Positions 10,733 to 20,012 of a stretch of DNA of 64,000 nucleotides are shown here, piece by piece; the stretch's first letter is position 1, and each line of letters starts with the position of its first letter. Source of the stretch: Citrobacter amalonaticus (GTDB taxonomy: Bacteria > Pseudomonadota > Gammaproteobacteria > Enterobacterales > Enterobacteriaceae); NCBI GenBank assembly GCA_028994555.1, contig JARDVN010000001.1:2480001-2544000 (forward strand). Direction: 5' to 3'. The position numbers and the translations under genes were made by a program. A model generated the notes under the pieces. The model made no database searches. It worked only from the letters and a program-made list of their open reading frames with translations, and was not told where the DNA came from.

Positions 10733-10769
10733 GGTGGGGAAACCTATCACAGCCATAGATAAGACCTCA
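10733..10769. promoter_or_regulatory. Probable OxyR binding site
   Basis: The central CTAT (10744-10747), a 7-base spacer and ATAG (10755-10758) match the core of the OxyR pattern ATAG-N7-CTAT-N7-ATAG-N7-CTAT; the outer quarter-sites are degenerate. It lies 36 bases upstream of dsbG and about 310 bases upstream of ahpC. Both are OxyR targets in E. coli. Confidence 0.5.
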
Positions 10770-10956
10770 GACTGGAACGTTGCCCTTTGAAGTGTGGGGT
10801 GGTGTAATCCATCTCGCTGTTACAGCCTTTGTTAAGGTAATGTAGAGCGCAACACATAGCCAGTTTCACTGGCGCTGAAGTTACCCACGGGTAGTTCAGG
10901 TAACGGGGCTGCCTGCAAAGGTGGCCCTTTTTTACTTTGCGTCGTAGCACGTTCAC
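10747..10956 (-). CDS. Unrecognised 69-residue ORF in the dsbG-ahpC gap
   Basis: An uninterrupted reading frame, basic at the N-terminus (MNVLRRKVKKGH) with several cysteines (LAMCCALHYL, KGCNSE). I recognise no family, and it has no strong ribosome site. It ends inside the probable OxyR site. It may be chance or a decayed remnant of a longer gene. The rest of the 377-base dsbG-ahpC gap holds the ahpC promoter region and no other gene that I can see. Confidence 0.2.
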   Translation of the reverse strand: MNVLRRKVKKGHLCRQPRYLNYPWVTSAPVKLAMCCALHYLNKGCNSEMDYTTPHFKGQRSSLRSYLWL

Positions 10957-11074
10957 AACGTTGAATTGAGAGGTTTGTTAGCTAACGCTTATTGATTTGA
11001 TAAAGGAAACGCATTAGCCCTGTCAGTCAATCTTCGGTAACTTATCCCTCAACGAAAACACGGAGGAAGTACAG

Positions 11075-11638
11075 ATGTCTTTGATTAATACCAAAATTAA
11101 ACCTTTTAAAAACCAGGCGTTCAAAAACGGTGAATTCATCGAAGTGACCGAGAAAGATACCGAAGGCCGCTGGAGCGTCTTCTTCTTCTATCCGGCTGAC
11201 TTTACTTTCGTATGCCCGACCGAACTGGGCGACGTTGCAGATCATTACGAAGAGCTGCAGAAGCTGGGCGTAGACGTTTACTCTGTCTCTACCGACACCC
11301 ACTTTACCCACAAAGCATGGCACAGCAGCTCCGACACCATCGCCAAAATCAAATATGCGATGATCGGCGACCCGACTGGCGCCCTGACCCGTAACTTCGA
11401 CAACATGCGTGAAGACGAAGGTCTGGCAGACCGCGCAACGTTCGTTGTTGACCCGCAGGGTATCATCCAGGCGATCGAAGTTACCGCTGAAGGTATCGGC
11501 CGTGATGCGTCTGACCTGCTGCGTAAAATCAAAGCCGCTCAGTACGTTGCTTCTCACCCAGGCGAAGTGTGCCCGGCTAAGTGGAAAGAAGGCGAAGCGA
11601 CGCTGGCTCCATCCCTTGATCTGGTCGGCAAGATCTAA
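11075..11638 (+). CDS. ahpC: AhpC, alkyl hydroperoxide reductase peroxiredoxin
   Basis: Typical 2-Cys peroxiredoxin that reduces H2O2 and organic peroxides and is regenerated by AhpF. It has 187 residues, identical in length to E. coli. The peroxidatic cysteine is in [12 protein letters not shown] (codon 47) and the resolving cysteine in [10 protein letters not shown] (codon 166). A strong GGAGG site precedes the ATG. Codon use is strongly biased, as expected for a very highly expressed gene. It is followed by ahpF after a 188-base spacer that contains REP-like sequence. Confidence 0.98.
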   Translation: MSLINTKIKPFKNQAFKNGEFIEVTEKDTEGRWSVFFFYPADFTFVCPTELGDVADHYEELQKLGVDVYSVSTDTHFTHKAWHSSSDTIAKIKYAMIGDPTGALTRNFDNMREDEGLADRATFVVDPQGIIQAIEVTAEGIGRDASDLLRKIKAAQYVASHPGEVCPAKWKEGEATLAPSLDLVGKI

Positions 11639-11649
11639 GTCTGTAAAGC

Positions 11650-11738
11650 CTGGCGGCACTGCGCTTGCACAGGCCTACAGTATCGTAGGCCGGGTAAACG
11701 AAGTGCCACCCGGCAATCAATGGGCGCACCCGCGCCCA
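11650..11738. repeat. REP/BIME-like repeats between ahpC and ahpF
   Basis: Two imperfect palindromes (GTAGGCCGGGTAAACGA...CCACCCGGC and GGGCGCACCCGCGCCC followed by ATTT). They lie after the ahpC stop and probably lower ahpF expression relative to ahpC by attenuation or protect the ahpC 3' end. Confidence 0.6.
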
Positions 11739-11826
11739 TTTCATTCCAGCACCATGACGCAAGTTGTATTGATGCAGACTCAGCCAAATCAGCTTGCATG
11801 ATGATGTTTTCAGAGAGGGAAGAACA

Positions 11827-13392
11827 ATGCTCGACACAAATATGAAAACCCAGCTCAAGGCCTATCTTGAGAAACTGACCAAACCTGTTGAGCTGATTGC
11901 GACGCTGGACGACAGTGCTAAATCGGCTGAAATCAAGGAACTGCTGGCTGAAATCGCCGATCTGTCAGAGAAAGTGACCTTCAAAGAAGATAACAGCCTG
12001 CCGGTGCGCAAGCCCTCTTTCCAGATAACTAATCCAGGTTCTACTCAGGGGCCGCGTTTTGCCGGTTCTCCGCTGGGACACGAATTTACCTCGCTGGTTC
12101 TTGCGCTGCTGTGGACCGGCGGACACCCGTCAAAAGAAGCGCAGTCTCTGCTTGAGCAGATCCGCGATATTGACGGCGATTTTGAGTTTGAAACTTATTA
12201 CTCACTCTCCTGCCATAACTGCCCTGACGTGGTGCAGGCGCTGAACCTGATGGCGGTGCTGAACCCGCGTATCAAGCATACGGCGATTGATGGCGGCACG
12301 TTCCAGAACGAGATCACCGAGCGTAATGTGATGGGCGTTCCGGCCGTTTATATGAACGGAAAAGAGTTTGGTCAGGGTCGCATGACACTGACGGAAATCG
12401 TGGCGAAAGTGGACACCGGCGCAGAAAAACGCGCCGCCGAAGAACTGAGTCAGCGCGATGCTTATGATGTTCTGATTGTCGGTTCCGGCCCGGCGGGTGC
12501 GGCGGCGGCGGTGTACTCTGCGCGTAAAGGCATCCGTACCGGTCTGATGGGCGAGCGCTTTGGCGGTCAGGTGCTCGATACCGTAGATATCGAAAACTAT
12601 ATCTCTGTACCGAAAACAGAAGGGCAGAAACTGGCCGGCGCACTGAAGGCCCACGTCGATGATTATGACGTGGATGTCATCGACAGCCAGAGCGCCAGCA
12701 AACTGGTTCCGGCTGCCAGCGAAGGCGGTTTACACCAGATTGAAACCGCGTCCGGCGCGGTGCTGAAAGCACGCAGCATTATCATTGCGACCGGCGCCAA
12801 ATGGCGCAACATGAACGTACCGGGCGAAGATCAGTATCGTACCAAAGGCGTCACCTACTGCCCGCACTGCGACGGTCCGTTGTTTAAAGGTAAGCGTGTG
12901 GCGGTGATCGGCGGCGGGAACTCCGGCGTGGAAGCGGCGATTGACCTCGCGGGTATCGTTGAACACGTGACGCTGCTGGAATTTGCACCGGAAATGAAGG
13001 CGGACCAGGTACTGCAGGATAAAGTTCGCAGCCTGAAAAACGTCGATATCATTCTGAACGCGCAGACGACAGAAGTGAAAGGCGATGGCACGAAAGTCGT
13101 CGGTCTGGAATACCGCGACCGTGTGAGCGGCGACGTTCACAACATTGAACTGGCGGGGATCTTCGTCCAGATTGGCCTGTTGCCGAACACCACCTGGCTG
13201 GACGGGGCGATTGAACGCAACCGGATGGGTGAAATCATCATCGACGCGAAATGCGAAACCAGCGTGAAGGGCGTATTCGCGGCGGGCGACTGCACCACCG
13301 TACCATACAAACAGATAATCATAGCGACCGGCGAAGGGGCGAAAGCTTCTCTGAGTTCCTTTGATTACCTGATTCGTACGAAGACGGCATAA
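11827..13392 (+). CDS. ahpF: AhpF, alkyl hydroperoxide reductase flavoprotein
   Basis: NADH- and FAD-dependent reductase of AhpC. The N-terminal double thioredoxin-like domain has its dithiol in SCHNCPDVV (about residues 129-132). The FAD-binding motif is [10 protein letters not shown] (about 217), the second redox pair is YCPHCDGP (about 345-348), and the NADH-binding GGGNSG comes next. It has 521 residues as in E. coli. The start chosen is ATG 11827 ([10 protein letters not shown]) after GGGAAG; the frame is open further upstream but without homology. It ends before a strong terminator shared with the convergent uspG. Confidence 0.98.
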   Translation: MLDTNMKTQLKAYLEKLTKPVELIATLDDSAKSAEIKELLAEIADLSEKVTFKEDNSLPVRKPSFQITNPGSTQGPRFAGSPLGHEFTSLVLALLWTGGHPSKEAQSLLEQIRDIDGDFEFETYYSLSCHNCPDVVQALNLMAVLNPRIKHTAIDGGTFQNEITERNVMGVPAVYMNGKEFGQGRMTLTEIVAKVDTGAEKRAAEELSQRDAYDVLIVGSGPAGAAAAVYSARKGIRTGLMGERFGGQVLDTVDIENYISVPKTEGQKLAGALKAHVDDYDVDVIDSQSASKLVPAASEGGLHQIETASGAVLKARSIIIATGAKWRNMNVPGEDQYRTKGVTYCPHCDGPLFKGKRVAVIGGGNSGVEAAIDLAGIVEHVTLLEFAPEMKADQVLQDKVRSLKNVDIILNAQTTEVKGDGTKVVGLEYRDRVSGDVHNIELAGIFVQIGLLPNTTWLDGAIERNRMGEIIIDAKCETSVKGVFAAGDCTTVPYKQIIIATGEGAKASLSSFDYLIRTKTA

Positions 13393-13423
13393 AAAAAGAA
13401 AGTAAGACTATACCTGCAAAATG

Positions 13424-13453
13424 AAAGAGGTGCCGATGGGCACCTCTTTTTTT
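13424..13453. terminator. Bidirectional terminator between ahpF and uspG
   Basis: The 10-bp stem AAGAGGTGCC / GGCACCTCTT with a 4-base loop is followed by seven T on the plus strand and by TTTCATTTT on the minus strand. It serves the two convergent genes. Confidence 0.85.
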
Positions 13454-13469
13454 GTTAGTCATAAGATGA

Positions 13470-13898
13470 TTAACGCACAACCAGTACCGGCAGCGTGGCA
13501 TGACGTACCACGCTTGAGGCATTAGAACCCAGCAGATGTGTGGATATTGACGGATTACGCGAACCAATGACCACGACGTCAGCATTCAGCTCTTCACCCA
13601 GCTCATTGACGACGTCACGGACGCTGCCAAAGCGGACATGCTGCTTAATACGGGAAGGATCGATACTGAAGTGACCGACCATCGTTTGCAGTCGGGTTTC
13701 GGCTTCATGCTGTAAATGTTCTTCAAAACGACGAACGTCGGCGGCGAAGCGATGCAGGCTCAGGCTGGCAGAACCTGGTAGCACGTGCAAAAGATGAATG
13801 ACGCCATCCTGCTGCGCCAGAAATTCAGCGTGGCGAATCGCCTTATCGCTGAGTTCCATTTCAAAAACATCAACCGGCATAATGATTGTCTTATACAT
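13470..13898 (-). CDS. uspG: UspG, universal stress protein
   Basis: 142-residue cytoplasmic universal stress protein of the ATP-binding class (UP12). It starts with [13 protein letters not shown] and has the late nucleotide-binding motif [22 protein letters not shown], giving the G-2x-G-9x-G(S) pattern. The length equals that of E. coli. It is convergent with ahpF. Exact cellular role unknown; family members help survival under stress. Confidence 0.96.
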   Translation of the reverse strand: MYKTIIMPVDVFEMELSDKAIRHAEFLAQQDGVIHLLHVLPGSASLSLHRFAADVRRFEEHLQHEAETRLQTMVGHFSIDPSRIKQHVRFGSVRDVVNELGEELNADVVVIGSRNPSISTHLLGSNASSVVRHATLPVLVVR

Positions 13899-14008
13899 AC
13901 CCGTTTCTCCCTGTTAATGAATACTTAAATCATTCAAGCATATAATAATATTTCTGTCTGCTTTCTGCAGGAGATTTTTCGCACAGGCGTTGATTCCTCA
14001 CTTATTCG

Positions 14009-14098
14009 TTACCAGTGATTCTCCAGGTAAAGCACGGCTCCGACGATGATCGCCGCCATGATGAAGAATCCCAGTAATATGCTGACTGTTTCGTTCAT
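14009..14098 (-). CDS. Predicted 29-residue single-span membrane protein
   Basis: A short frame starting MNETVSILLG, continuing through about 16 hydrophobic residues (FFIMAAIIVGAVLYL) and ending ENHW. AGGTG lies five bases before the ATG, a good ribosome site. The shape (short polar N-terminus, one membrane helix, short charged tail) is that of the enterobacterial small membrane proteins. I do not recognise a named family. It lies alone between uspG and rnk on the same strand as both. There is no functional evidence. Confidence 0.55.
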   Translation of the reverse strand: MNETVSILLGFFIMAAIIVGAVLYLENHW

Positions 14099-14191
14099 GA
14101 CCGCACCTGCCAATGAAACCGATTCAGTGTGGACGAGTCAGGCGAAAGGATAACCAGGAAGAATGGGTGATTTTACGGAAGAATGCCGGAA

Positions 14192-14213
14192 AGAGGATGC
14201 GAGCGCATCCTCT
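14192..14213. repeat. Inverted repeat, copy 1
   Basis: AGAGGATGCG-AG-CGCATCCTCT, a perfect 10-bp stem with a 2-base loop. An identical 22-base copy lies at 14355-14376. Between them are two further hairpins (GAAGGAAAAA.../TTTTTCCTTC near 14230-14256 and AAAATCAAT/ATTGATTTT at 14273-14292). The gap between the small ORF and rnk is therefore dense in structure and otherwise empty. Confidence 0.85.
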
Positions 14214-14354
14214 CAGGCCGCAGACAAAGAAGGAAAAAACGTGGTTTTTCCTTCTTTGTGGCTATCAGCCGAAAATCAATAAATTGATTTTCCCGGTTAT
14301 TAATGAGGTGATCCCTGCTTGTCCGGTATCTGGACGAGGTTTGTCATCACTCTT

Positions 14355-14376
14355 AGAGGATGCGAGCGCATCCTCT
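14355..14376. repeat. Inverted repeat, copy 2
   Basis: Second exact copy of the 22-base palindrome at 14192-14213, 163 bases away and 32 bases after the rnk stop. It may act as the rnk terminator, but no U-tract follows it on either strand. Confidence 0.85.
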
Positions 14377-14408
14377 GGGTAAAGCGGAAATCGCTTATAC
14401 AGATGGGA

Positions 14409-14819
14409 TTAGCGCAGGAAGTCGCCTGCCGCTTCGGGCTGGTATTCCAGCTCCAGTACTTCGAGGTGGGTGGATACGCCGCCCGGAAGCTCCCAGTGAA
14501 TGGTGTCGCCCACCCGCAGACCCAGCAGCGCCGCACCGACGGGCGCCATCACAGACAGTTGTGTATTGCTGTCGGTCATCGCCGCAGGATACACCAACGT
14601 ACGCACGCGAATTTCGCCATCGCTGAGATTGCGGAATTTAACGCGGCTGTTCATGGTCACGACGTCATGCGGCATGGTTTCCGGCGAACACATTTGGGCA
14701 CGATCCAGCTCGTCATTCAACGCGTCGGCAATGGGTAAATCTGCATACGCGGGTTGTTCCAGTAAGCGATCGATGCGTTCTGCATCAAGGTCGTTAATGA
14801 TGATAGTTGGTCTGGACAT
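14409..14819 (-). CDS. rnk: Rnk, regulator of nucleoside diphosphate kinase
   Basis: 136-residue RNA-polymerase-binding protein of the GreA/GreB superfamily. A short N-terminal coiled coil (about 1-50) is followed by a FKBP-like C-terminal domain ([41 protein letters not shown]). It affects Ndk and polyphosphate levels in E. coli. Length and sequence match E. coli Rnk closely. The gene upstream (15095) is divergent. Confidence 0.97.
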   Translation of the reverse strand: MSRPTIIINDLDAERIDRLLEQPAYADLPIADALNDELDRAQMCSPETMPHDVVTMNSRVKFRNLSDGEIRVRTLVYPAAMTDSNTQLSVMAPVGAALLGLRVGDTIHWELPGGVSTHLEVLELEYQPEAAGDFLR

Positions 14820-15094
14820 TTTTACTCCATGTCGTCAGTACTGCGTTTTGCCGCAGGTAATATTCCCAAAAGAAAACCCTCACCGTCAGGCGGCAAGGGT
14901 TTAACTCTCCCGATGATACTGAGACTTACCCTGGGTTTGAAGTGATTTAGTTCACATTCGGGCAAATAGCTAAAAAAAGCATCGCCAGTATGAATTTTAT
15001 TCGATAAACGTGATCGTTCTCCAATTTGCATTATGCTTTTTAAGCGCGTGCCGCGAGTGCGCCACACTCTCAGTGTTCCACTACAGGAGATCTC

Positions 15095-15931
15095 ATGAGC
15101 CAGTACGACAAAATTACTCTCAAAGATGGCAGCTATCTGTATTTCAAAGACTGGGGTGACCGCAATGGGCAACCCATTGTCTTCAGCCATGGCTGGCCAT
15201 TAACGTCTGATGCCTTTGAAGATCAGATGCTTTTTCTTGGCTCGAAAGGATTTCGGGTGATCGCCCACGACCGTCGCGGGCATGGGCGCTCCGCGCAACC
15301 GTGGGAGGGGCACACGATGGATCAGTATGCTGACGATCTGGCTGAACTGACCGCACACCTGAACCTGCAAAATGCGGTACACGTCGGTCACTCGACGGGG
15401 GGGGGCGAAGTGGCGCGTTATATCGGACGACACGGTACGCAGCGGGTGGCAAAAGCAGTCTTGATTGGCGCGGTGACGCCCATCATGATAAAAACCGAGT
15501 TCAACCCGAACGGCGTGCCAAAAGAAGTGTTTGACGGTATCCGTGAAGGCGTTGTCAATGACCGCGCCGCCTTCTTCTATGAACTCACTGCCGCCTTCTA
15601 CGGCTATAACCGCCCGGGAGCGAAAGAGTCGAAAGCGGTGCGGGAAAGTTTTGTAGAGCAGGGATTACAGGGCTCAATAAAAGCACTGTACGACTGCATC
15701 AAAGCGTTCTCGGAAACGGATCTGCGCGAAGACTTGCGCAATATGACCATTCCAACACTGGTCATTCATGGTGATGACGATCAGATTGTCCCGTTTGAAA
15801 CCTGCGGCAAAGTGGCGGCGGAAATCCTGCCTGATGCACAACTAAAAGTTTATGCAGGTGGTTCCCACGGTATCTGTACCACCCATAAGCAGCAGATAAA
15901 TCAGGATCTGCTCAACTTTATTCAGTCGTAA
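15095..15931 (+). CDS. Alpha/beta hydrolase, non-haem chloroperoxidase/arylesterase type
   Basis: 278 residues of the cofactor-free haloperoxidase / arylesterase group. Visible: the oxyanion region FSHGWPLTSDAF, DRRGHGRS, the nucleophile elbow VGHSTGGGEVARYI (Ser about 99), an acid in VIHGDDDQIVPFE, and the catalytic His in GGSHGICTTHK. No signal peptide, so cytoplasmic. The natural substrate is unknown; family members hydrolyse aryl esters and can perhydrolyse. GGAG precedes the ATG. A flavin reductase-like gene follows after 97 bases. Neither lies between rnk and rna in E. coli K-12, so this is an accessory insertion. The glycine codons after the serine form a run of nine G, in frame. Confidence 0.9.
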   Translation: MSQYDKITLKDGSYLYFKDWGDRNGQPIVFSHGWPLTSDAFEDQMLFLGSKGFRVIAHDRRGHGRSAQPWEGHTMDQYADDLAELTAHLNLQNAVHVGHSTGGGEVARYIGRHGTQRVAKAVLIGAVTPIMIKTEFNPNGVPKEVFDGIREGVVNDRAAFFYELTAAFYGYNRPGAKESKAVRESFVEQGLQGSIKALYDCIKAFSETDLREDLRNMTIPTLVIHGDDDQIVPFETCGKVAAEILPDAQLKVYAGGSHGICTTHKQQINQDLLNFIQS

Positions 15932-16028
15932 TCTTTAACGGATTGCTCTACGCTGATCCTCTTCCATCAGGGGGGATGAGCGGAGCGCATTTCGTGCTTC
16001 GCCGACGTTAAATTCATCAGAGAATACT

Positions 16029-16653
16029 ATGTATTTCTATCAACCCTCGCAGGGACACGGCTTGCCGCACGACCCGCTGAATGCCATTGTTGGCCCCCGG
16101 CCGATTGGCTGGATTGCCTCTCAGGACACCGCTGGCCGGGATAATCTGGCACCTTACAGCTTCTTCAACTGTTTCAATTATCATCCGCCCATTATCGGTT
16201 TTGCCAGCACCGGCTGGAAAGACAGCGTGCGCAACATCATGGAAACAGGCGAGTTTGTCTGGAACCTGACCACACGAGAGTTAGCCAGCGCGATGAATGA
16301 AACCTCTGCCAGTCTGCCACATGGCGAAGATGAATTTTTTGCCGCCGGGTTGACGAAGGCGGAAAGTCGGTTGGTGAAAGTGCCACGCGTTGCGCAAAGC
16401 CCGGTGAATTTTGAATGTCGTCTGTCGCAAAGTATTCAACTGACGACCGCGCAGGGGGGAAGCCATCGAAACCTGGCTGATCCTCGGTGAGGTAGTCGGG
16501 ATTCATATTGCCGAAACGCTGCTGGAAGAGGGGATTTACCAGACCGCAAAAGCACAGCCCGTGCTGCGCGCTGGCGGCCCAACGGCCTACTATGCGATCA
16601 GCGAGTCGCACCGTTTTGATCTGGTGCGCCCGGATGCGCGTACGAAACGTTGA
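16029..16653 (+). CDS. Flavin reductase-like FMN-binding protein (one apparent frameshift)
   Basis: Split-barrel FMN-binding protein of the DIM6/NTAB flavoprotein group. Motifs are VGPRPIGWIAS, NLAPYSFFNCFNYHPP and MNETSASLPHGEDEF. An extra G in 16454-16459 ends the first frame early; removing it joins it to the second part (EAIETWLILGEVVGIHI ... AGGPTAYYAISES) for 207 residues, a normal length. It follows the alpha/beta hydrolase on the same strand, so the pair may be one transcript. Substrate unknown. The gene is convergent with rna, whose 3' end lies 37 bases away. Confidence 0.85.
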
Positions 16654-16690
16654 TTTTGACCCGGCGCGGATTTCACGTCGGGTCAAAAGA

Positions 16691-17498
16691 TCAGTAACCC
16701 GCCTTGTCGATGATAAACTGTTTACCACAGTTTCCCGGATGGGGTTGCGGGGAAAACGAGTCGGCGGAGAGCGGTGCGTTAATGGCGCTGGCCTTCAGCG
16801 AGAACTGGATCTCCGTCAGATAAGCCGGATTGCCGTGACAGCTCAGCTTAACCGCTTTGACGGCTTCTTTTCCCCAACGTCGGCCCACCGCGGTATCGAA
16901 GGCGCGGCGACTGACGCTCTTACCGTAATTCTCGCCCAGAAATGCCCCTAATTCGCTGGCCTTGATCTCTTTGTTCAACCGTACCATGGTGCCGAAGTAC
17001 GCATCCGGGTCGAAGCCAAAGCAGGCACCGTGTTTTGCGTATTCATAGCGTTCGAGGCAAGAACGTCCGCCCGCTCCAGGCATGACGTCACTGAGTTTAG
17101 CGGCAGTTTCCAGCGAAAGCCCTGTTTCTGGAGCCGCACATTTACGGCTGGCGCGCGCTTCTGGCTGATTGGGGACAGGGCGTGTGGCGCAGCCAAAACG
17201 CATCCACCGACGTTCATCAACCCCACGCGAAGCGACCGATTTCGGTAACCCCGGCCACAAACCGTGAACGGTCAGATAATCGACTTTGTTGGCGGTCTCT
17301 TTTTTGCAGGCGACATTCGTCCGGTTCACGACGATCGCGATCATGCTGACTTTGGCAAAATCCCGTTTGCCAGGAGAGAGCCAGCACGTAACGGTCGAAA
17401 TCACCGTACTGCGTTGCCTGTAATTCGTTTGCGGTTGCCGTAGAAAAGGGAAGAAGTGCGGCGACGAGCCATCCCCATTTTTGCCTGGTCGGTTTCAT
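16691..17498 (-). CDS. rna: RNase I, periplasmic T2-family ribonuclease (one apparent frameshift)
   Basis: Broad-specificity endoribonuclease with a signal peptide (basic MKPTRQKWGW, hydrophobic stretch, ATA-N cleavage). The two catalytic segments of the T2 family are present, TVHGLWPGLP and ERYEYAKHGACFGF, with both histidines. Many cysteines fit its disulfide-rich fold (NPAYLTEI, HPGNCGKQF at the end). An extra T in 17300-17305 (A run in the gene) breaks the frame within DECRLQKE; corrected length is 268 residues, the same as E. coli. Confidence 0.95.
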
Positions 17499-17545
17499 GA
17501 TGATTCTGAACTTATATAAAATCTGAATAGTATCTATTTAACCAT

Positions 17546-17584
17546 AAAAAAAAGCCCGCGAGGTGTCTTTACCCCGCGGGCCTT
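17546..17584 (-). terminator. Rho-independent terminator of the cit operon
   Basis: GC-rich stem (AAGGCCCGCGG ... CTCGCGGGCTT) followed on the minus strand by a run of T, 27 bases after the citT stop. Confidence 0.8.
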
Positions 17585-17610
17585 GATCCATTCAGCGTTT
17601 TATCTCAGGA

Positions 17611-19076
17611 CTAGCTCCACATCGCCAGAATCGGCCAGCCAACCAGCAACAGCATCGCAATGTAAATCACCCCGAAGATGGCGCCAAGACGCCAGTAATC
17701 TTTGGATTTCACATAGCCGCAGCCGTAGATGATGACCCCAGGGCCTGTTGCGTACGGCGTCAGACAGCCCATGATCCCGATGGACAGCACCAGCAGGATA
17801 CACAGATGTTCCATCGGCACACCCGGGATACCTTTACCGACTGCCAGAATAACCGGCAGCATGGTTGCCGTGTGCGCCGACAGGCTGGCAAACAGGTAGT
17901 GAGCAAAGTAAAACACCAGCACCAGCACAATCACCGTCGCGTTAGGCGAGAACCCTTCCAGATGGGTGCTCATAGTACCGGCGAACCAGTCAATAAAACC
18001 GGAGCGGGTTAAACCGTTTGCCATGACCACAAGGGTGGCAAGGTTCACCAGCGTGTTCCAGGCGCTGTTATATTTAGTGATGTCTTTCCACGGCACCACG
18101 TGCAGCGCCAGCATCAGAGAAACGGCTAACAAACCGACGGCGGTGGCGTCAATCATTTCACCACCAAAAACCCACAGTCCTAAGCTCAGCAGAACCAGAC
18201 CAATCAGCGTCCACTCTTTGCGCGACAGGGAGCCCATGGTTTTGAGTTCGTCGCCCGCCCAGGCCGCCACTTCCGCACTGTGCGTCACTTCAGGCTTGTA
18301 GAGAACATAAGAGAGCCACGGTGCAACGATCAGCAAAATGATACCGACCGGCAGGAAGCTCAGGAACCACTGCAACCAGCTAATTTGCACACCGGCGATT
18401 TTGCTGACAAATTCCAGACCCAGCACGTTTGGCGCAGCGCCCGTAACAAACATCGAAGAACTCAGGCTGGTACTGATGACCATCATCCACATCAGGTAAC
18501 CGCCAATACGACGCGCGGACGGATCGTTGGGGAACGATTTAAACAGCGGCGGCAGGTTTTTGATTACCGGGAACACGGTGCCCCCCGGTACGGGCGGTAT
18601 TGGATGGCGTAAACGGCGCCAGCAGAATATCGATGATGACAATCGCATAGCCCAGCGTCAGGGTGCGTTTGCCCATGAATTTCACCAGGAACAGCGCGAT
18701 ACGACGGCCAAGACCGGTGACTTCGTAACCCAGTGCGAAGATAAACGCACCGAACACCAGCCAGACGGTAGTACTGGAAAAACCCGCCAGACCCCATTTC
18801 AGCGCCTGCTTACCGGCATTGAATGCCGGATCTGCCAGCTCTTTGGCATCAAACAGCAGATAGTTGCTGCCGATGACGCAGATGGTCACGGCGATAAAGC
18901 TGATCGCGGTAGCCGGGATCGGCTCCAGGATCATCCCGACGATCATCGCCACGAAAACGGCGAAGTAATGCCATGCCTGAGGGGGGCATGCCGTCCGGGA
19001 CAGGGATAAGAAACATGACGCCCATGACGACCAGGGGAGCCAACAACTTCCATATACTATCTTTCGATAAAGACAT
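17611..19076 (-). CDS. citT: CitT, citrate:succinate antiporter (two apparent frameshifts)
   Basis: Inner-membrane DASS/CitT-family antiporter that takes up citrate in exchange for succinate during anaerobic citrate fermentation. About 12 hydrophobic segments; family signatures SNTARTGGTVFPV and GLTRSGFIDWFAGTM...LEGFSPNATV. Extra bases in 18581-18586 and 18981-18986 break the frame; both corrected gives 487 residues, exactly the E. coli length. Start MSLSKDSIWKLLAPL at 19076, 25 bases after citG. Last gene of the operon, ahead of a strong terminator. Confidence 0.95.
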
Positions 19077-19101
19077 AAGTGATTCTCCGGAAAGGATCTT
19101 T

Positions 19102-20012
19102 TCAATAATTGTGTAAATGTTTAACTTGAGAAATCTGGGCTAAAAACCACGTGACGATCAGCAGGTCGGCGCTGCCGCCTGGGCTGAGATTGCGTTCAAT
19201 ACAGTGGCTGTCGAACTGATGCAGATGATCGAGATCGGCGGGGGGTTCGGATGCCCCCCTTGTTGTAACAATGCGTTTGCCTGCTGCTGTATCCAGTGCA
19301 GTCCTGCCGCACCGCCGCGCGAGGCCACGTTGGTGTCGCCATTGCGTGCAATCAGCAGAAGTAAGGTGTCCAGCAGCGCCAGCTCGGGATCGCGTCCCTC
19401 GGCTAACAGGGCGCGATAGTGCGGAAGCGCATGGCGGATAACCAACGGATATCCTGCTTCGGCTTCACCACGGGCGCCTGTTAATCCCAGTTGTTGATAA
19501 AGTCGCTGGCCTGCCGTGAGTTGTTGATTGTTATTGCGCAGTTCGCGCTCGGTCAGACCGCGGCAAAAGCGGGCGGCGGTAGTACAGATCGTTTCCGGGG
19601 TAACGGGCTGCTGCTGCTGATGCAGTCGGCCAATGGCGGCACAGAGCAGACCAAGAGAAAAAATGCTGCCTTTATGGGTGTTCACGCCTGCTGTGGCGCG
19701 AAACATGTCCGCTTCACAGGCCATGCCTAACGGGCGTAAGCCGTTTAATACGGCGTCAGCTGGCAGGTGGGCGCAGCATGCGCCGTATTCAATAAAACGC
19801 GGCAGCCAGGCCTGAATCGCCAGCGCGCTGCGATGAAAATCCGTTAGCGACATGTCTTTATGCGCGCCGCAGTTCAGACGATCGACCAGTCCGGGTTTCG
19901 GCGACAGGTTGACTTCCGTCAGCATTGCGCGCCACGCCAGATAGCCGTACGCATCAAACAACGAGCTGGGCAGGGCGGTGGTTTCAACGCGCATATCGGG
20001 AATCGGCAGCAT
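19102..20012 (-). CDS. citG: CitG, triphosphoribosyl-dephospho-CoA synthase (two apparent frameshifts)
   Basis: Makes the precursor of the citrate lyase prosthetic group from ATP and dephospho-CoA. Conserved stretches include [23 protein letters not shown] and the [20 protein letters not shown] motif, then [11 protein letters not shown]. Extra bases at 19254-19259 and 19240-19245, eleven bases apart, throw the last 40 codons out of frame. With both removed the end reads GGIRTPADL...[10 protein letters not shown]...TWFLAQI plus a nine-residue tail, 302 residues (E. coli has 292). The ATG at 20012 overlaps citX by 29 bases and has GGAGG at good spacing. Confidence 0.92.
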
